A stretch of DNA of 64,000 nt from JAGVSV01 sp050952845. GTDB lineage: Bacteria; Bacillota; Clostridia; Christensenellales; Aristaeellaceae. Below the pieces are notes generated by a model. The model saw only the letters and a list, made by a program, of their open reading frames with translations, was not told the DNA's origin and made no database searches. Positions 51,583-59,679 of this stretch are shown here, one piece after another (positions within the stretch are counted from its first letter, which is position 1; each line of letters opens with the position of its first letter). The stretch is from positions 2,790,001-2,854,000 of the forward strand of contig JBMNLP010000001.1 in assembly GCA_050952845.1 (NCBI GenBank), given 5' to 3'. Both the position numbers and the translations under genes were made by a program.

Positions 51583-53184
51583 TTAAAACTCCTCGCTTAA
51601 GGGCGGCAGCTCGTTGAGTTCCAGCCCCTTGTTGCGCTCCAGCGCCAGGCGGATGGACCATTCGTTTTCGAACAGCAGCACCTGATGGCCCTCGCTGTCC
51701 CGCGCGCGGGCGGAGGAGGAGGTCAGCGTCAGGCTGCTTGCGTCAACATCAGGGTCGGTCAGCCAGCGGATATAATGCCAGGGCAGCTGGTCGATCGCCA
51801 AATCCACCCCGTATTCGGATTTCAGGCGATAGGCGAGCACGTCAAACTGCAGCACGCCCACCACGCCGGCCAGCATCTCCTCCAGCCCGGTTTCATCGCG
51901 GATGAACACCTGGATGGCGCCCTCCTCGCTCAGCTGGTCCATGCCCTTCAAAAACTGCTTGCGCTTCATGCTGTCCAGCGGGCGCACACGGGCAAAATGT
52001 TCCGGCGCAAACACGGGGATCCGGCCAAATTGAAAGTGGCGGCTGCCCTCGCACAGCGTATCGCCTAAGTGGTAGATGCCCGGGTCGAACAGGCCCAGGA
52101 TGTCGCCGGGGTAGGCGGTATCCACCATTTCGCGCTCGTCCGCCATGAACTGCTGCGGCGCTTTCAGCTGAATCACCTTGTCCTGCGCCGAATGCCACAC
52201 GTTCATATCCCGCCGGAAGGCGCCGCTCACCACGCGCAGGAAAGCCAGCCTGTCCCGGTGAGCCGGGTTCATGTTGGCCTGGATTTTGAAGATAAAGCCT
52301 GAGAACGCTTCGTCCGTCGGCTCGATCAAGCCATCCGACGACATCCGCGGCGTGGGCGGCAGGGTATAGCGCAAAAACCGGTGCAAAAACGGCTCGATGC
52401 CGAAGTTGGTGATGGCGCTGCCGAAAAACATGGGCGTCAGATCGCCCGCGCGGATGGCGTCCAGGTCGAACGCATCGCCGGCAATGTCCAGCAGCTCGAT
52501 CTCCTCATTCAGGCGCGTGATATAGTGCTTGTCCAGCATGCCCGGCAGCGCCGGGTCATCCAGCGCCACCTCGGTTTTCAAGGCCTTGGTGCGCCCATGA
52601 TCGCCCGAAAAATACAGCTCGATCGTCCCGGTATCCCGGTGGTACACGCCCTGAAAATCGCCGTCCACGCCGATTGGCCAGTTGACCGGGCAGGCGCGGA
52701 TGCCCAGCACCTGCTCCAGCTCCTCCATCAGCTGAAACGGGTCCTTGGCGGCGCGGTCCATTTTATTGACGAATGTAAAGATCGGTATTCCGCGCATGCG
52801 GCACACCTTGAACAGCTTGATGGTCTGCGCCTCCACGCCGCGGCTGGCATCGATGAGCATGACGGCGCTGTCGGCAGCCACCAGCACGCGGTAGGTGTCC
52901 TCGCTGAAGTCCTGATGGCCCGGCGTATCCAGTATGTTGATATGATAGCCGTCGTAGGAGAACTGCATGGCGCTGGAAGTGACGGAGATGCCGCGCTGCT
53001 TTTCAATTTCCATCCAGTCGCTGGTGGCGTGCCGGGCAGCCTTCCTGGCCTTGACGCTGCCCGCCTGGCGGATGGCGCCGCCATACAGCAACAGCTTTTC
53101 CGTCAGCGTGGTCTTGCCCGCGTCCGGGTGGCTGATGATGGCGAACGTCCGCCTGCGCGCCACTTCCCTTGTCAGCTCGTCCAT
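51583..53184 (-). CDS. prfC: Peptide chain release factor 3
   Basis: GTPase that removes release factors 1/2 from the ribosome, 533 residues. G1 SHPDAGKTT, QRGISVTSSAMQF, DTPGHQDF, FVNKMDR and the RF3-specific FGSAITNFGIEPFL are present; VVGVLQFDVLAYRLKSEYGV closes the C-terminal domain. ATG 53184 has GGAGGGCACC upstream; the frame's upstream extension is rejected. It is the first gene of prfC, GNAT-like, typA. Divergent promoters lie between it and lspA. Confidence 0.96.
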   Translation of the reverse strand: MDELTREVARRRTFAIISHPDAGKTTLTEKLLLYGGAIRQAGSVKARKAARHATSDWMEIEKQRGISVTSSAMQFSYDGYHINILDTPGHQDFSEDTYRVLVAADSAVMLIDASRGVEAQTIKLFKVCRMRGIPIFTFVNKMDRAAKDPFQLMEELEQVLGIRACPVNWPIGVDGDFQGVYHRDTGTIELYFSGDHGRTKALKTEVALDDPALPGMLDKHYITRLNEEIELLDIAGDAFDLDAIRAGDLTPMFFGSAITNFGIEPFLHRFLRYTLPPTPRMSSDGLIEPTDEAFSGFIFKIQANMNPAHRDRLAFLRVVSGAFRRDMNVWHSAQDKVIQLKAPQQFMADEREMVDTAYPGDILGLFDPGIYHLGDTLCEGSRHFQFGRIPVFAPEHFARVRPLDSMKRKQFLKGMDQLSEEGAIQVFIRDETGLEEMLAGVVGVLQFDVLAYRLKSEYGVDLAIDQLPWHYIRWLTDPDVDASSLTLTSSSARARDSEGHQVLLFENEWSIRLALERNKGLELNELPPLSEEF

Positions 53185-53212
53185 GGTGCCCTCCTTCCAA
53201 AATGAGCAATTC

Positions 53213-53242
53213 ATTATAGGCAGGGCGCCGGGGGAGTGTCAA
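53213..53242 (-). promoter_or_regulatory. Promoter of the prfC-typA operon
   Basis: Minus strand: TTGACA (53237-53242), 18 bp, TATAAT (53213-53218). Confidence 0.75.
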
Positions 53243-53264
53243 ACGTCCTTTGATATCTCTCTCC

Positions 53265-53293
53265 TTGCCTCCTGCGCACCAATTCTCTATAAT
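53265..53293 (+). promoter_or_regulatory. Promoter of the lspA-rluD operon
   Basis: TTGCCT (53265-53270), 17 bp, TATAAT (53288-53293); start near 53300, about 12 nt before ATG 53312. Confidence 0.7.
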
Positions 53294-53311
53294 CATGCCT
53301 GCGGAGGGGGT

Positions 53312-53755
53312 ATGAAAACGAAATGCACGCTGCTCCTCTCGGGGGCGATCTTAGCTGTCGATCAACTCACCAAGCACTGGCTGGGCGGCATCAGCCTGAC
53401 GCTGATACCGGGCATGCTCAGCCTGTCGCCGGTGCGCAATACCGGCGCTTCATTCGGGCTGTTTGTCGGCTACACGCCCCTGTTGACAGGGGTGTCGGCT
53501 GCGCTGGCAGCGCTGCTGGCTGCGCATATCGTTCTTAAGCAGCCCCGGGGCATGGAATCAGCAGGGCTTGGCTTGATGCTGGGCGGCGCTGTGGGCAACT
53601 TAGCGGACAGGGTGTTCCGGGGCTATGTGGTGGATTTTATCAGGTTGGATTTTATAAGCTTTCCCGTGTTTAACCTGGCGGACATAGCGCTGACCGTGGG
53701 CGCGCTGACGCTGGCGGCAGCGTGGCTGATTCCGGGCAGGCGGCAGGCATCATGA
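53312..53755 (+). CDS. lspA: Lipoprotein signal peptidase (signal peptidase II)
   Basis: Membrane aspartyl protease that removes lipoprotein signal peptides, 147 residues with four helices. VDQLTKHW and VRNTGASFGL are the early conserved boxes. The catalytic Asp pair lies in GNLADR (Asp99) and FNLADI (Asp124). GGAGGGGG precedes ATG 53312. The stop overlaps the rluD start (ATGA), so lspA-rluD are coupled, as in many Bacillota. It would process the lipoprotein encoded at 36716. Confidence 0.96.
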   Translation: MKTKCTLLLSGAILAVDQLTKHWLGGISLTLIPGMLSLSPVRNTGASFGLFVGYTPLLTGVSAALAALLAAHIVLKQPRGMESAGLGLMLGGAVGNLADRVFRGYVVDFIRLDFISFPVFNLADIALTVGALTLAAAWLIPGRRQAS

Positions 53756-54675
53756 CATCGTCCTTTATCGTGGAAGCGGCACAGCGGTTGGATGTGCTGT
53801 TAGCGGGGCAGGGGTTTACCCGCTCGCGGGCAGCGGCGATGATCCGGTCCGGATATGTGCGCATCAACGAAAAAGTGGTGGTGAAACCGTCTTTCATCCC
53901 TAATGTTGGTGATGAAGTGGTGATCTGCATACCTAAAGTGATGGAAACAAGCGTTTCGGCGGAGGACATTCCCCTGGACGTGCTGTTTGAGGATGAGGCG
54001 CTGGCTGTGGTGTTGAAGCCCTGCGGCATGGTGGTACACCCCGCTGCGGGCAACCCCAGCGGCACGCTGGTCAACGCGCTGCTGCACCGGCTGGACAGCC
54101 TGTCCGGCATTGGCGGCGAAAAACGGCCCGGCATCGTCCACCGCCTGGACAAGGATACCAGCGGTTTGATGGTGATCGCGAAAAACGATGCCGCGCACCT
54201 GGATTTGTCGGCGCAGTTAGCGCAACGCACCATGGAAAAGCGCTATTACGCTGTTGTAGCCGGCGAATTCCGGGAGGACACGGGCGTGGTGGATGCCCCC
54301 ATTGCGCGCAGCACGGCGGACAGAAAGAAGATGGCAGTCCGCGCGGACGGCCGGCCCAGCCGGACCGAGTGGCGCGTGGCGCGGCGCTGGCCGGACAAAA
54401 CGCTGCTGGACATTCACTTGATTACCGGCAGGACGCACCAGATCCGCGTGCACATGGCGCACATTCACCATCCGGTGCTGGGCGATGCGCTATATGGCGT
54501 TCGCGGTATGCCAAGGGCAGCCAGGCTGATGCTCCACGCCTATGCGCTGGGCTTTGTACACCCGATAACGGGTGAAGCCATGCGCTTTGTCGCACCGCCT
54601 GAAGCCTCGTTTGGCATGCCGGATCATCATACAAAAAATGGGCCGGAGGACGAACCCCGCACCCGCATCAGATAA
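53752..54675 (+). CDS. rluD: Ribosomal large subunit pseudouridine synthase, RluD family
   Basis: 307 residues. An N-terminal S4 domain (about 10-55, RLDVLLAGQGFTRSRAAAMI) is followed by the catalytic domain with HRLDKDTSGLMV (Asp133 is the nucleophile of the family) and LITGRTHQIRVHMAH. The final ~25 residues are a polar tail. The start is ATG 53752 within the lspA stop. Modification of 23S rRNA helix 69 is typical for RluD; other RluC/D specificities cannot be excluded. Confidence 0.93.
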   Translation: MTSSFIVEAAQRLDVLLAGQGFTRSRAAAMIRSGYVRINEKVVVKPSFIPNVGDEVVICIPKVMETSVSAEDIPLDVLFEDEALAVVLKPCGMVVHPAAGNPSGTLVNALLHRLDSLSGIGGEKRPGIVHRLDKDTSGLMVIAKNDAAHLDLSAQLAQRTMEKRYYAVVAGEFREDTGVVDAPIARSTADRKKMAVRADGRPSRTEWRVARRWPDKTLLDIHLITGRTHQIRVHMAHIHHPVLGDALYGVRGMPRAARLMLHAYALGFVHPITGEAMRFVAPPEASFGMPDHHTKNGPEDEPRTRIR

Positions 54676-54697
54676 TGAGCGGCTGTTATTATTAGAG

Positions 54698-55498
54698 CTA
54701 AATCCCCAGCAGCATTTTGTCGCTGGTGATTATGTCGCCGCCGCTGGCTTGTTCAAACATGTCCATCAAGTCCTCCACGGTGAGGCATGCCTTATCATCG
54801 CCACGCACATCCACGACAATTTGACCGCCCGACATCATGACCAGGCGGTTGCCATGCTCGATGGCGTTCCGCATGTTGTGGGTGACCATCATGGTGGTCA
54901 GCTGCCGTTCGCCGATGAACAGGTCGGTCAGCTCCAGCACCTTTTTTGCCGTTTTGGGGTCAAGGGCGGCGGTGTGTTCATCTAACAGCAGCAGACGGGG
55001 CGTTTTCAGCGTAGCCATCAGCAGCGTCAGCGCCTGGCGCTGTCCGCCGGACAGCAGGCCGACCTTGACGTCCATACGCTCCTCCAGCCCCAGATCCAGC
55101 GTGCGCAGCATATCGTAATACTGCTTTCTTTCTGCCGCCGTGACGCCCCATCTCAGCGTGCGCGTATTTCCGCGGCGCATGGCCAGCGCCAGGTTTTCAT
55201 TGATGGACATATCAGCCGCCGTACCCATCATGGGGTCCTGGAAAACGCGACCGAGGTATTTGGCGCGCTGGTACTCGGGCAGCTTGGTCACCTTGATGCC
55301 ATCGATAAAAATATCGCCGCTGTCGGCAGGGTACAGGCCGGCGACGCAGTTGAGCAGCGTGGATTTTCCGGCGCCGTTTCCGCCGATTACGGTGACAAAG
55401 TCGCCTTCCTCAAGGGTCAGCGACACATTTTCCAGTGCAGTTTTCTCATTGACGGTACCGCGGTTGAACACTTTGGTGATGTTGACGATCTTCAGCAT
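54698..55498 (-). CDS. ABC transporter ATP-binding protein (amino-acid importer)
   Basis: 266 residues. Walker A GGNGAGKST, QDPMMGTAADMSINENLALA, signature LSGGQRQALTLL and Walker B LLLLDEHTAALD, where His replaces the usual Pro, as seen in this transporter family. D-loop ALDP and switch His in VTHNMR are present. Its start overlaps the permease stop by 7 bp. It is the last gene of the T-box-regulated operon and energises uptake for both binding proteins. Confidence 0.92.
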   Translation of the reverse strand: MLKIVNITKVFNRGTVNEKTALENVSLTLEEGDFVTVIGGNGAGKSTLLNCVAGLYPADSGDIFIDGIKVTKLPEYQRAKYLGRVFQDPMMGTAADMSINENLALAMRRGNTRTLRWGVTAAERKQYYDMLRTLDLGLEERMDVKVGLLSGGQRQALTLLMATLKTPRLLLLDEHTAALDPKTAKKVLELTDLFIGERQLTTMMVTHNMRNAIEHGNRLVMMSGGQIVVDVRGDDKACLTVEDLMDMFEQASGGDIITSDKMLLGI

Positions 55499-56394
55499 GT
55501 TTTCCTGCCTCCTTTTAAGGAAGCCTTCAGCGCGCTGCCCATCTCCTTAAAGCGGGGCAGCGACAGCGCAAAGATGACGGTCAGCGCTGTAAACAGCTTC
55601 AGGTCGTCGGAGGGCATGCCCATTTTCAACACCAGCGCGATGATGATGCGGTAGGTGATGGCGCCGAACATCATGGAGAGAAACCGCAGGAAGAAATTGC
55701 GCTTGCCGAAAAGCACCTCACCAATGATCATCGATGCCAGGCCGATGACGATGGAGCCCGTGCCCATCTGAAGATCAGCGTAGTTCTGGTGCTGGGCGAT
55801 CAACGCGCCGCACAGCCCCACCAGGCCGTTGGACAGCGTCAGCCCCATGATGATGGTGGTGTCGGTATGGATGCCCTGGGCGCGAACCATGCTGGGGTTG
55901 TTGCCGGTAGCCCGTATGGCGCTGCCGATTTCAGTGCCGAAAAACCAGTACAGCGCGCAGATAACAACCATCGTAAAAATGGCGCCGACCACAGCCACCG
56001 CTAAGGTTTTATCCAGCCCCAGCGCCATCAGGGGGCTGTATACCGTGTTCATGCGCAGCAGCGATATGTTGGCTTTGCCCATGATGCGCAGGTTGATGGA
56101 AAACAGTGCGATCATCGTCAGGATACCGGACAGCAGTGCCGGGATGCCCAGCTTGGTATGCAGCAGCCCGGATACAAAGCCCGCCAGCATGCCGGCGCCC
56201 AGCGATACCGCGATTGCCAGCCACGGGCTGTAGCCCTTGGTGATCATGACGGCGGCTACGCCGGCACCCAGAGTGATCGTCCCTTCCACCGTCATGTCCG
56301 CAACGTTGAGGATGCGGAAGGTGATGTAGACGCCGAGCGTCATAATGGACCATAGAAGCCCCAGGGATACGGCGCCGACCAGTACTTGTTGCAT
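55492..56394 (-). CDS. ABC transporter permease (LIV-type, amino-acid importer)
   Basis: 300 residues, eight to ten hydrophobic segments of the branched-chain-type permease fold (BPD_transp_2). GTITLGAGVAAVMITKGYSP and SNGLVGLCGALIAQHQNYA followed by GTGSIVIGLASMIIGEVLFG are diagnostic. It is the only permease in the operon, so it presumably homodimerises. It lies after the Phe-T-box binding protein and overlaps the ATPase start by 7 bp. RBS GAGGG before ATG 56394. Confidence 0.92.
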   Translation of the reverse strand: MQQVLVGAVSLGLLWSIMTLGVYITFRILNVADMTVEGTITLGAGVAAVMITKGYSPWLAIAVSLGAGMLAGFVSGLLHTKLGIPALLSGILTMIALFSINLRIMGKANISLLRMNTVYSPLMALGLDKTLAVAVVGAIFTMVVICALYWFFGTEIGSAIRATGNNPSMVRAQGIHTDTTIIMGLTLSNGLVGLCGALIAQHQNYADLQMGTGSIVIGLASMIIGEVLFGKRNFFLRFLSMMFGAITYRIIIALVLKMGMPSDDLKLFTALTVIFALSLPRFKEMGSALKASLKGGRKTC

Positions 56395-56488
56395 GAAGCC
56401 CTCACTTTGTTGGGAAAGAATGCGGCGACGCGCGCGCCGCTATCGGGAAGCGCCGCCGGCCGCGGTGCCGCGGCCGGCGGTCAAGCCA

Positions 56489-57463
56489 TTACTCCTCCAT
56501 TGTAATGACGTAGGGAAGCAGGTCGTCCGGGATAGCGACACCAATCGCGTCGCACATGGTTTTGTTGATGACGTATTCGTATTCTTTTTGCGTCTGGATG
56601 GGCATCAGGGAGATGTCCGCACCCTTCAGCAGCTCGTCGGCCATGGCGCCGGTCTGATAGCCCAAGTTGTAGTAGCTGATGGCGATGGTGCCGATGCCGC
56701 CCAACTTCACCATGCTGGTATCGCCGCAGACAACGGGTTTTTTAGCTTGCACAGCCACCTCATACACCACGGGCATGGCGGAGGCAAACACGTTGTCGGT
56801 GGGGATATAGATGGCATCGCATTTGTCTACGATGCTCAGGGTTGCCTGCTGCACGTCGTTGGAGTTCTGCACGGTGACTTCGGTATAGGCAAGCCCCTGG
56901 CTTTCGATGATCTCCTTGGCGATCCTTGCCTGCAGCACTGAGTTGTCCTCGCTGGCTGTGTACAAGAGGCCCACCGTCTTGGTGTCTGGCACCATCCGCA
57001 GCAACAGGGCGATCTGGTCGCTGATGGAGCTCATGTCCGATGTACCCGATACGTTGTGCCCCGGCTTTTCGTTTGATTCCGCCAGGCGGGCATCTACATA
57101 GTCGGTGATGGCAGTGCCCAGGATCGGGATGGTTTCGGTTTTGCCGGCCATGGTCTGCGCGGCGGGTGTTGTGATGGCTAACACCATGTCGACTTCTTCC
57201 GATACAAAGTGGTCTGCAATGCTGGCCAGCACGTCCTGGTTACCCTGGGCGTTGCGGTAGTCAATGGTGATGGTTTCGCCGTCCACATAGCCCAGATCCT
57301 TCATGGCATCTAAAAAGCCTTCGCGCGCAGCGTCCAGCGCGCCGTGTTCCATCGACTGGATGATGCCGATCAACGGCTTCTCCCGCTCAGCAAACACGGA
57401 AAACGCGGGAATCAAAAGGGCGGCGATGAGGATCAGGGCGACTGTTTTCCGTAGGTGTTTCAT
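56489..57463 (-). CDS. ABC transporter substrate-binding protein, ABC_sub_bind family (Phe T-box copy)
   Basis: 324 residues. Signal peptide 1-25 (FSVFA before ERE); no lipobox. The mature part follows the ABC_sub_bind (TrpX-like) pattern: IGIIQSMEHGALDAAREGF, then IDYRNAQGN, then KTETIPILGTAITDYVDAR, then GLLYTASEDNS, then AIYIPTDNVFAS. It is a close paralogue of the product at 57865: the same landmarks in the same order and the same length. It lies directly behind a T-box leader with a UUC specifier, so it probably binds phenylalanine or a precursor (inference). ATG 57463 has AAAGGAG upstream. Permease and ATPase follow. Confidence 0.9.
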   Translation of the reverse strand: MKHLRKTVALILIAALLIPAFSVFAEREKPLIGIIQSMEHGALDAAREGFLDAMKDLGYVDGETITIDYRNAQGNQDVLASIADHFVSEEVDMVLAITTPAAQTMAGKTETIPILGTAITDYVDARLAESNEKPGHNVSGTSDMSSISDQIALLLRMVPDTKTVGLLYTASEDNSVLQARIAKEIIESQGLAYTEVTVQNSNDVQQATLSIVDKCDAIYIPTDNVFASAMPVVYEVAVQAKKPVVCGDTSMVKLGGIGTIAISYYNLGYQTGAMADELLKGADISLMPIQTQKEYEYVINKTMCDAIGVAIPDDLLPYVITMEE

Positions 57464-57504
57464 GGGGTTCTCCTTTCGTTGTTGGCGTTTCGCCTGTTTG
57501 ATGA

Positions 57505-57537
57505 ACAAAACGCCCTCTGCACTTGTGCAGAGGGCGG
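57505..57537 (-). terminator. T-box terminator (Phe leader)
   Basis: Minus strand stem CGCCCTCTGCAC/GTGCAGAGGGCG followed by TTTTGTT; 12-bp stem, 2-nt loop. The antiterminator uses the T-box sequence just upstream. Confidence 0.85.
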
Positions 57538-57758
57538 AAGTTCCGCGGTACCACCTCGATTTTGCCTGCCTTGCGGCGAGCCTCAACGGCAACCATCATT
57601 GCCTTCCCCTGTAACGGTGGGACTCCGGCTCAGCCTACTGATCGTTTCAGCCTGCAGCTCCCGGGATGAACTCGCGGTGTTTCCCTGCTTCCTTGCACCA
57701 ACCGGAAGCTCTCTTCGAGGGAAGGACACGGCCATGGTTCCCGATCCACGCCTTTGAC
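57505..57758 (-). promoter_or_regulatory. T-box riboswitch, specifier UUC (Phe)
   Basis: Transcription-attenuation leader sensing uncharged tRNA. On the minus strand: Stem I distal part AGAGAGCTTCCGGTTGGTG, 3' strand GAGTTCATCCCGGGAGC with specifier TTC at 57668-57670, the Stem II/III region with CAGTAGGC, then the 14-nt T-box GAGGTGGTACCGCG at 57544-57557 and the terminator. The bulge reads UGGU, which pairs with a tRNA whose discriminator base is A, as expected for tRNA-Phe. Uncharged tRNA-Phe would stabilise the antiterminator and switch on the binding protein. Confidence 0.85.
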
Positions 57759-57764
57759 AAACGC

Positions 57765-57793
57765 ATCATAAGCCAGATCGTCGCCCTCTGCAA
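57765..57793 (-). promoter_or_regulatory. Promoter of the Phe T-box unit
   Basis: Minus strand: TTGCAG (57788-57793), 17 bp, TATGAT (57765-57770). It is at the same place relative to the T-box as the Tyr-unit promoter. Confidence 0.65.
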
Positions 57794-57864
57794 TGTACCA
57801 AACGGAAAACAATCGACCATTTAATCGGGTTTCAGGGTAAAATACAATATTAAAACAAACGATG

Positions 57865-58839
57865 TCATGGAATATCCACCGCGAAGGGCAGCAGGGCTTC
57901 GGGGATAACCAGGCCAATGGCTTCGCACATGGACTTGTTGATCAGGTAGGTGTACTCGGTCTGCGCCTGGATGGGCATGGTCGAAACGTCGGCGCCATTC
58001 AGCACCTCGATGGCCATCAGGCCGGTCTGCTTGCCCAGCTCAAAGTAGTTGATGCCGTGCGTCGCGGTACCGCCCGCCTCTACCTGGCCGCCTTCGCTGC
58101 AGAAAATGGGGATCTTCTTCCGCATCGCAGCCTCGTGCACGATGGGCATGGAGGAAGCAACGATGTTGTCGGTGGGGATGTACAGCGCGTCCACCTGCTC
58201 CACCAGGCTTTCGGCAGCTTGCTGCACGTCGTTGGAGTTGTTGATGAGCACCTCGGTGTATGTCATGCCGGCTTCCTCAATAAAAGCCTTGGCGATGCGG
58301 GCCTGGGTGACGGAGTTGTCCTCGCTGGCTGTGTAGAGCAGCCCGACGGACTTGGTGTCCGGCGCCATCTCCTTTATCAACGCAATCTGTTCCTTGATGG
58401 GGTTCATGTCCGTCGTACCGGAAACGTTATAGCCTGGTTTTTCGTTGGATTCCACCAGGCGGGCATCCACATAGTCGGTGATGGCGGTGCCTAAAATCGG
58501 GATGGTTTCGGTTTTGCCGGCCATGGTCTGCGCGGCGGAGGTGGCGATGGCCAGCACCAGATCGACCTCCTGGCCTACGAAGTGGTCAGCGATGCTGGAC
58601 AGGATGTCGGGGTTGCCCTGCGCGTTGCGGTAGTCGATCATGATGTTTTTGCCGTCCTCAAAGCCGTTTTCCTTCAGCGCTTCCAAAAAGCCTTCACGGG
58701 CGGCATCCAGCGCCGCGTGCTCAATAATCTGGATGATGCCGATTTTGGGGATGTCGTTTTCAGCGTGCAATGTGGTGGCTGCCGGTACTGCCAGCACCAG
58801 CGCAAGGGTGAGAAGAATCAATTTACGGAAGGTTTTCAT
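57865..58839 (-). CDS. ABC transporter substrate-binding protein, ABC_sub_bind family (Tyr T-box copy)
   Basis: 324 residues, same length as its paralogue at 56489. Signal peptide 1-25 (TLHA before END). Mature part: IGIIQIIEHAALDAAREGF, then IDYRNAQGN, then KTETIPILGTAITDYVDAR, then GLLYTASEDNS, then ALYIPTDNIVAS. It differs in the middle and C-terminal lobes (GGQVEAGGTATHGINYFELG), where substrate contacts would change. It stands behind a T-box with a UAC specifier, suggesting tyrosine. No permease or ATPase of its own follows, so it probably uses the downstream pair. ATG 58839 has AAAGGAG upstream. Confidence 0.9.
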   Translation of the reverse strand: MKTFRKLILLTLALVLAVPAATTLHAENDIPKIGIIQIIEHAALDAAREGFLEALKENGFEDGKNIMIDYRNAQGNPDILSSIADHFVGQEVDLVLAIATSAAQTMAGKTETIPILGTAITDYVDARLVESNEKPGYNVSGTTDMNPIKEQIALIKEMAPDTKSVGLLYTASEDNSVTQARIAKAFIEEAGMTYTEVLINNSNDVQQAAESLVEQVDALYIPTDNIVASSMPIVHEAAMRKKIPIFCSEGGQVEAGGTATHGINYFELGKQTGLMAIEVLNGADVSTMPIQAQTEYTYLINKSMCEAIGLVIPEALLPFAVDIP

Positions 58840-58874
58840 AGGTTTGCTCCTTTCAAATGTCCGGGCGTTGCCCT

Positions 58875-58907
58875 TAAATAAACGCCCCCTGCTTGTGCAG
58901 AGGGCGG
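58875..58907 (-). terminator. T-box terminator (Tyr leader)
   Basis: Minus strand stem CGCCCTCTGCAC/GCAGGGGGCG followed by TTTATTT. Confidence 0.8.
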
Positions 58908-59131
58908 GATTACCGCGGTACCACCTCGGTTCGCTGCCGGTTACCCGGCTGGCCTCATCGGCAACTGTCATTGCCTTCCCCTGTAACGGGAGGACCCGGC
59001 TGGGCCTACTGTTGTTTCAGCCTGCGGCTCCCGGGATGTACTCGCTTGGTTTCCCTTGCTTCCTTGCACCATCCGAAAGCTCTCTGAAAAGGGGCGGCCT
59101 TGCTACCTGTTCCCGATCAACGCCATTGTCA
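58875..59131 (-). promoter_or_regulatory. T-box riboswitch, specifier UAC (Tyr)
   Basis: Same layout as the Phe leader and clearly homologous. Minus strand: Stem I distal part AGAGAGCTTTCGGATGGTG, 3' strand GAGTACATCCCGGGAGC with specifier TAC at 59038-59040, CAGTAGGCC, the T-box GAGGTGGTACCGCG at 58914-58927, and the terminator. The bulge is UGGU (discriminator A), as expected for tRNA-Tyr. The specifier differs from the Phe leader by one base. Confidence 0.87.
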
Positions 59132-59137
59132 GCTCAC

Positions 59138-59166
59138 ATTATAAGCCACGGGCGAAGGTGCAACAA
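59138..59166 (-). promoter_or_regulatory. Promoter of the Tyr T-box unit
   Basis: Minus strand: TTGTTG (59161-59166), 17 bp, TATAAT (59138-59143). Confidence 0.7.
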
Positions 59167-59258
59167 TGCGAAAAATGGATAAAAAACGACCGTAATGTAC
59201 ATCCTTTCTTCTTAAAACATATAAAAAACATTGCGGCGAACTTTGTGTTGCTTCTCGA

Positions 59259-59295
59259 CAAAAAGCGAAAGCCCCCGCCGGAATGCCCAGCGGGA
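59259..59295 (-). terminator. Terminator following the ferritin remnant
   Basis: Minus strand stem CCCGCTGG/CCGGCGGG with a 5-nt loop, then GGCTTTCGCTTTTT. It is left over from the ferritin gene. Confidence 0.65.
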
Positions 59296-59311
59296 GTAGT
59301 TTCAGTAATTA

Positions 59312-59524
59312 TCAGCCGATCGTCAGCGACGGCGGTGCGTATACACGGGTGCTCAGCTCCCTGTCCAGCATGTACAGCCCCTTGGTGTCCTCGCCTATCA
59401 TCTCCAATTTGGCGATCAACTCGCTGGCATTGGCCTCTTCTTCACCCTGTTCATTGATAAACCAGTCCAGCAGTTTAATCGTCAGGAAGTCCCTGGCATC
59501 CAGCGCTTCTTCATAGATGTCGTA
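59312..59524 (-). pseudogene. C-terminal remnant of a ferritin gene
   Basis: Reads YDIYEEALDARDFLTIKLL, then WFINEQGEEEANASELIAKL, then EMIGEDTKGLYMLDREL. This is the last ~70 residues of bacterial ferritin (Ftn), including helix D and the EEE metal-site region, with the family terminator downstream. The N-terminal half is missing, and the upstream codons of the same frame run through the hrcA promoter and CIRCE. A deletion probably joined the ferritin tail to the hrcA control region. Confidence 0.75.
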
Positions 59525-59558
59525 GCCACCACGGAGTGAAAATAATCGACTTGAAGTA

Positions 59559-59587
59559 TTGACAAAGTAAGGGAAGCATGTTATCTT
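59559..59587 (+). promoter_or_regulatory. Sigma-A promoter of the hrcA-grpE-dnaK-dnaJ operon
   Basis: TTGACA (59559-59564), 17 bp, TATCTT (59582-59587). The start would be near 59594, just before the CIRCE element. Confidence 0.85.
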
Positions 59588-59598
59588 GATATTGTCGG

Positions 59599-59625
59599 TT
59601 AGCACTCAACGCGATCGAGTGCTAA
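59599..59625. promoter_or_regulatory. CIRCE operator (HrcA binding site)
   Basis: TTAGCACTC, nine bases, GAGTGCTAA: exact match to the consensus. HrcA binding here represses the operon, and heat relieves it. Confidence 0.97.
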
Positions 59626-59679
59626 CAAGACAAGGAGAACCACGGTTGTCTTCGCGGCAGACGGGAAAGGGGGAAGGAC

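Noticed and set aside
57505..59131. Trp specificity of the T-box transporter (by analogy to trpXYZ)
   Set aside because: Both specifiers read TTC and TAC, and the UGGU bulge does not fit the usual discriminator G of bacterial tRNA-Trp.
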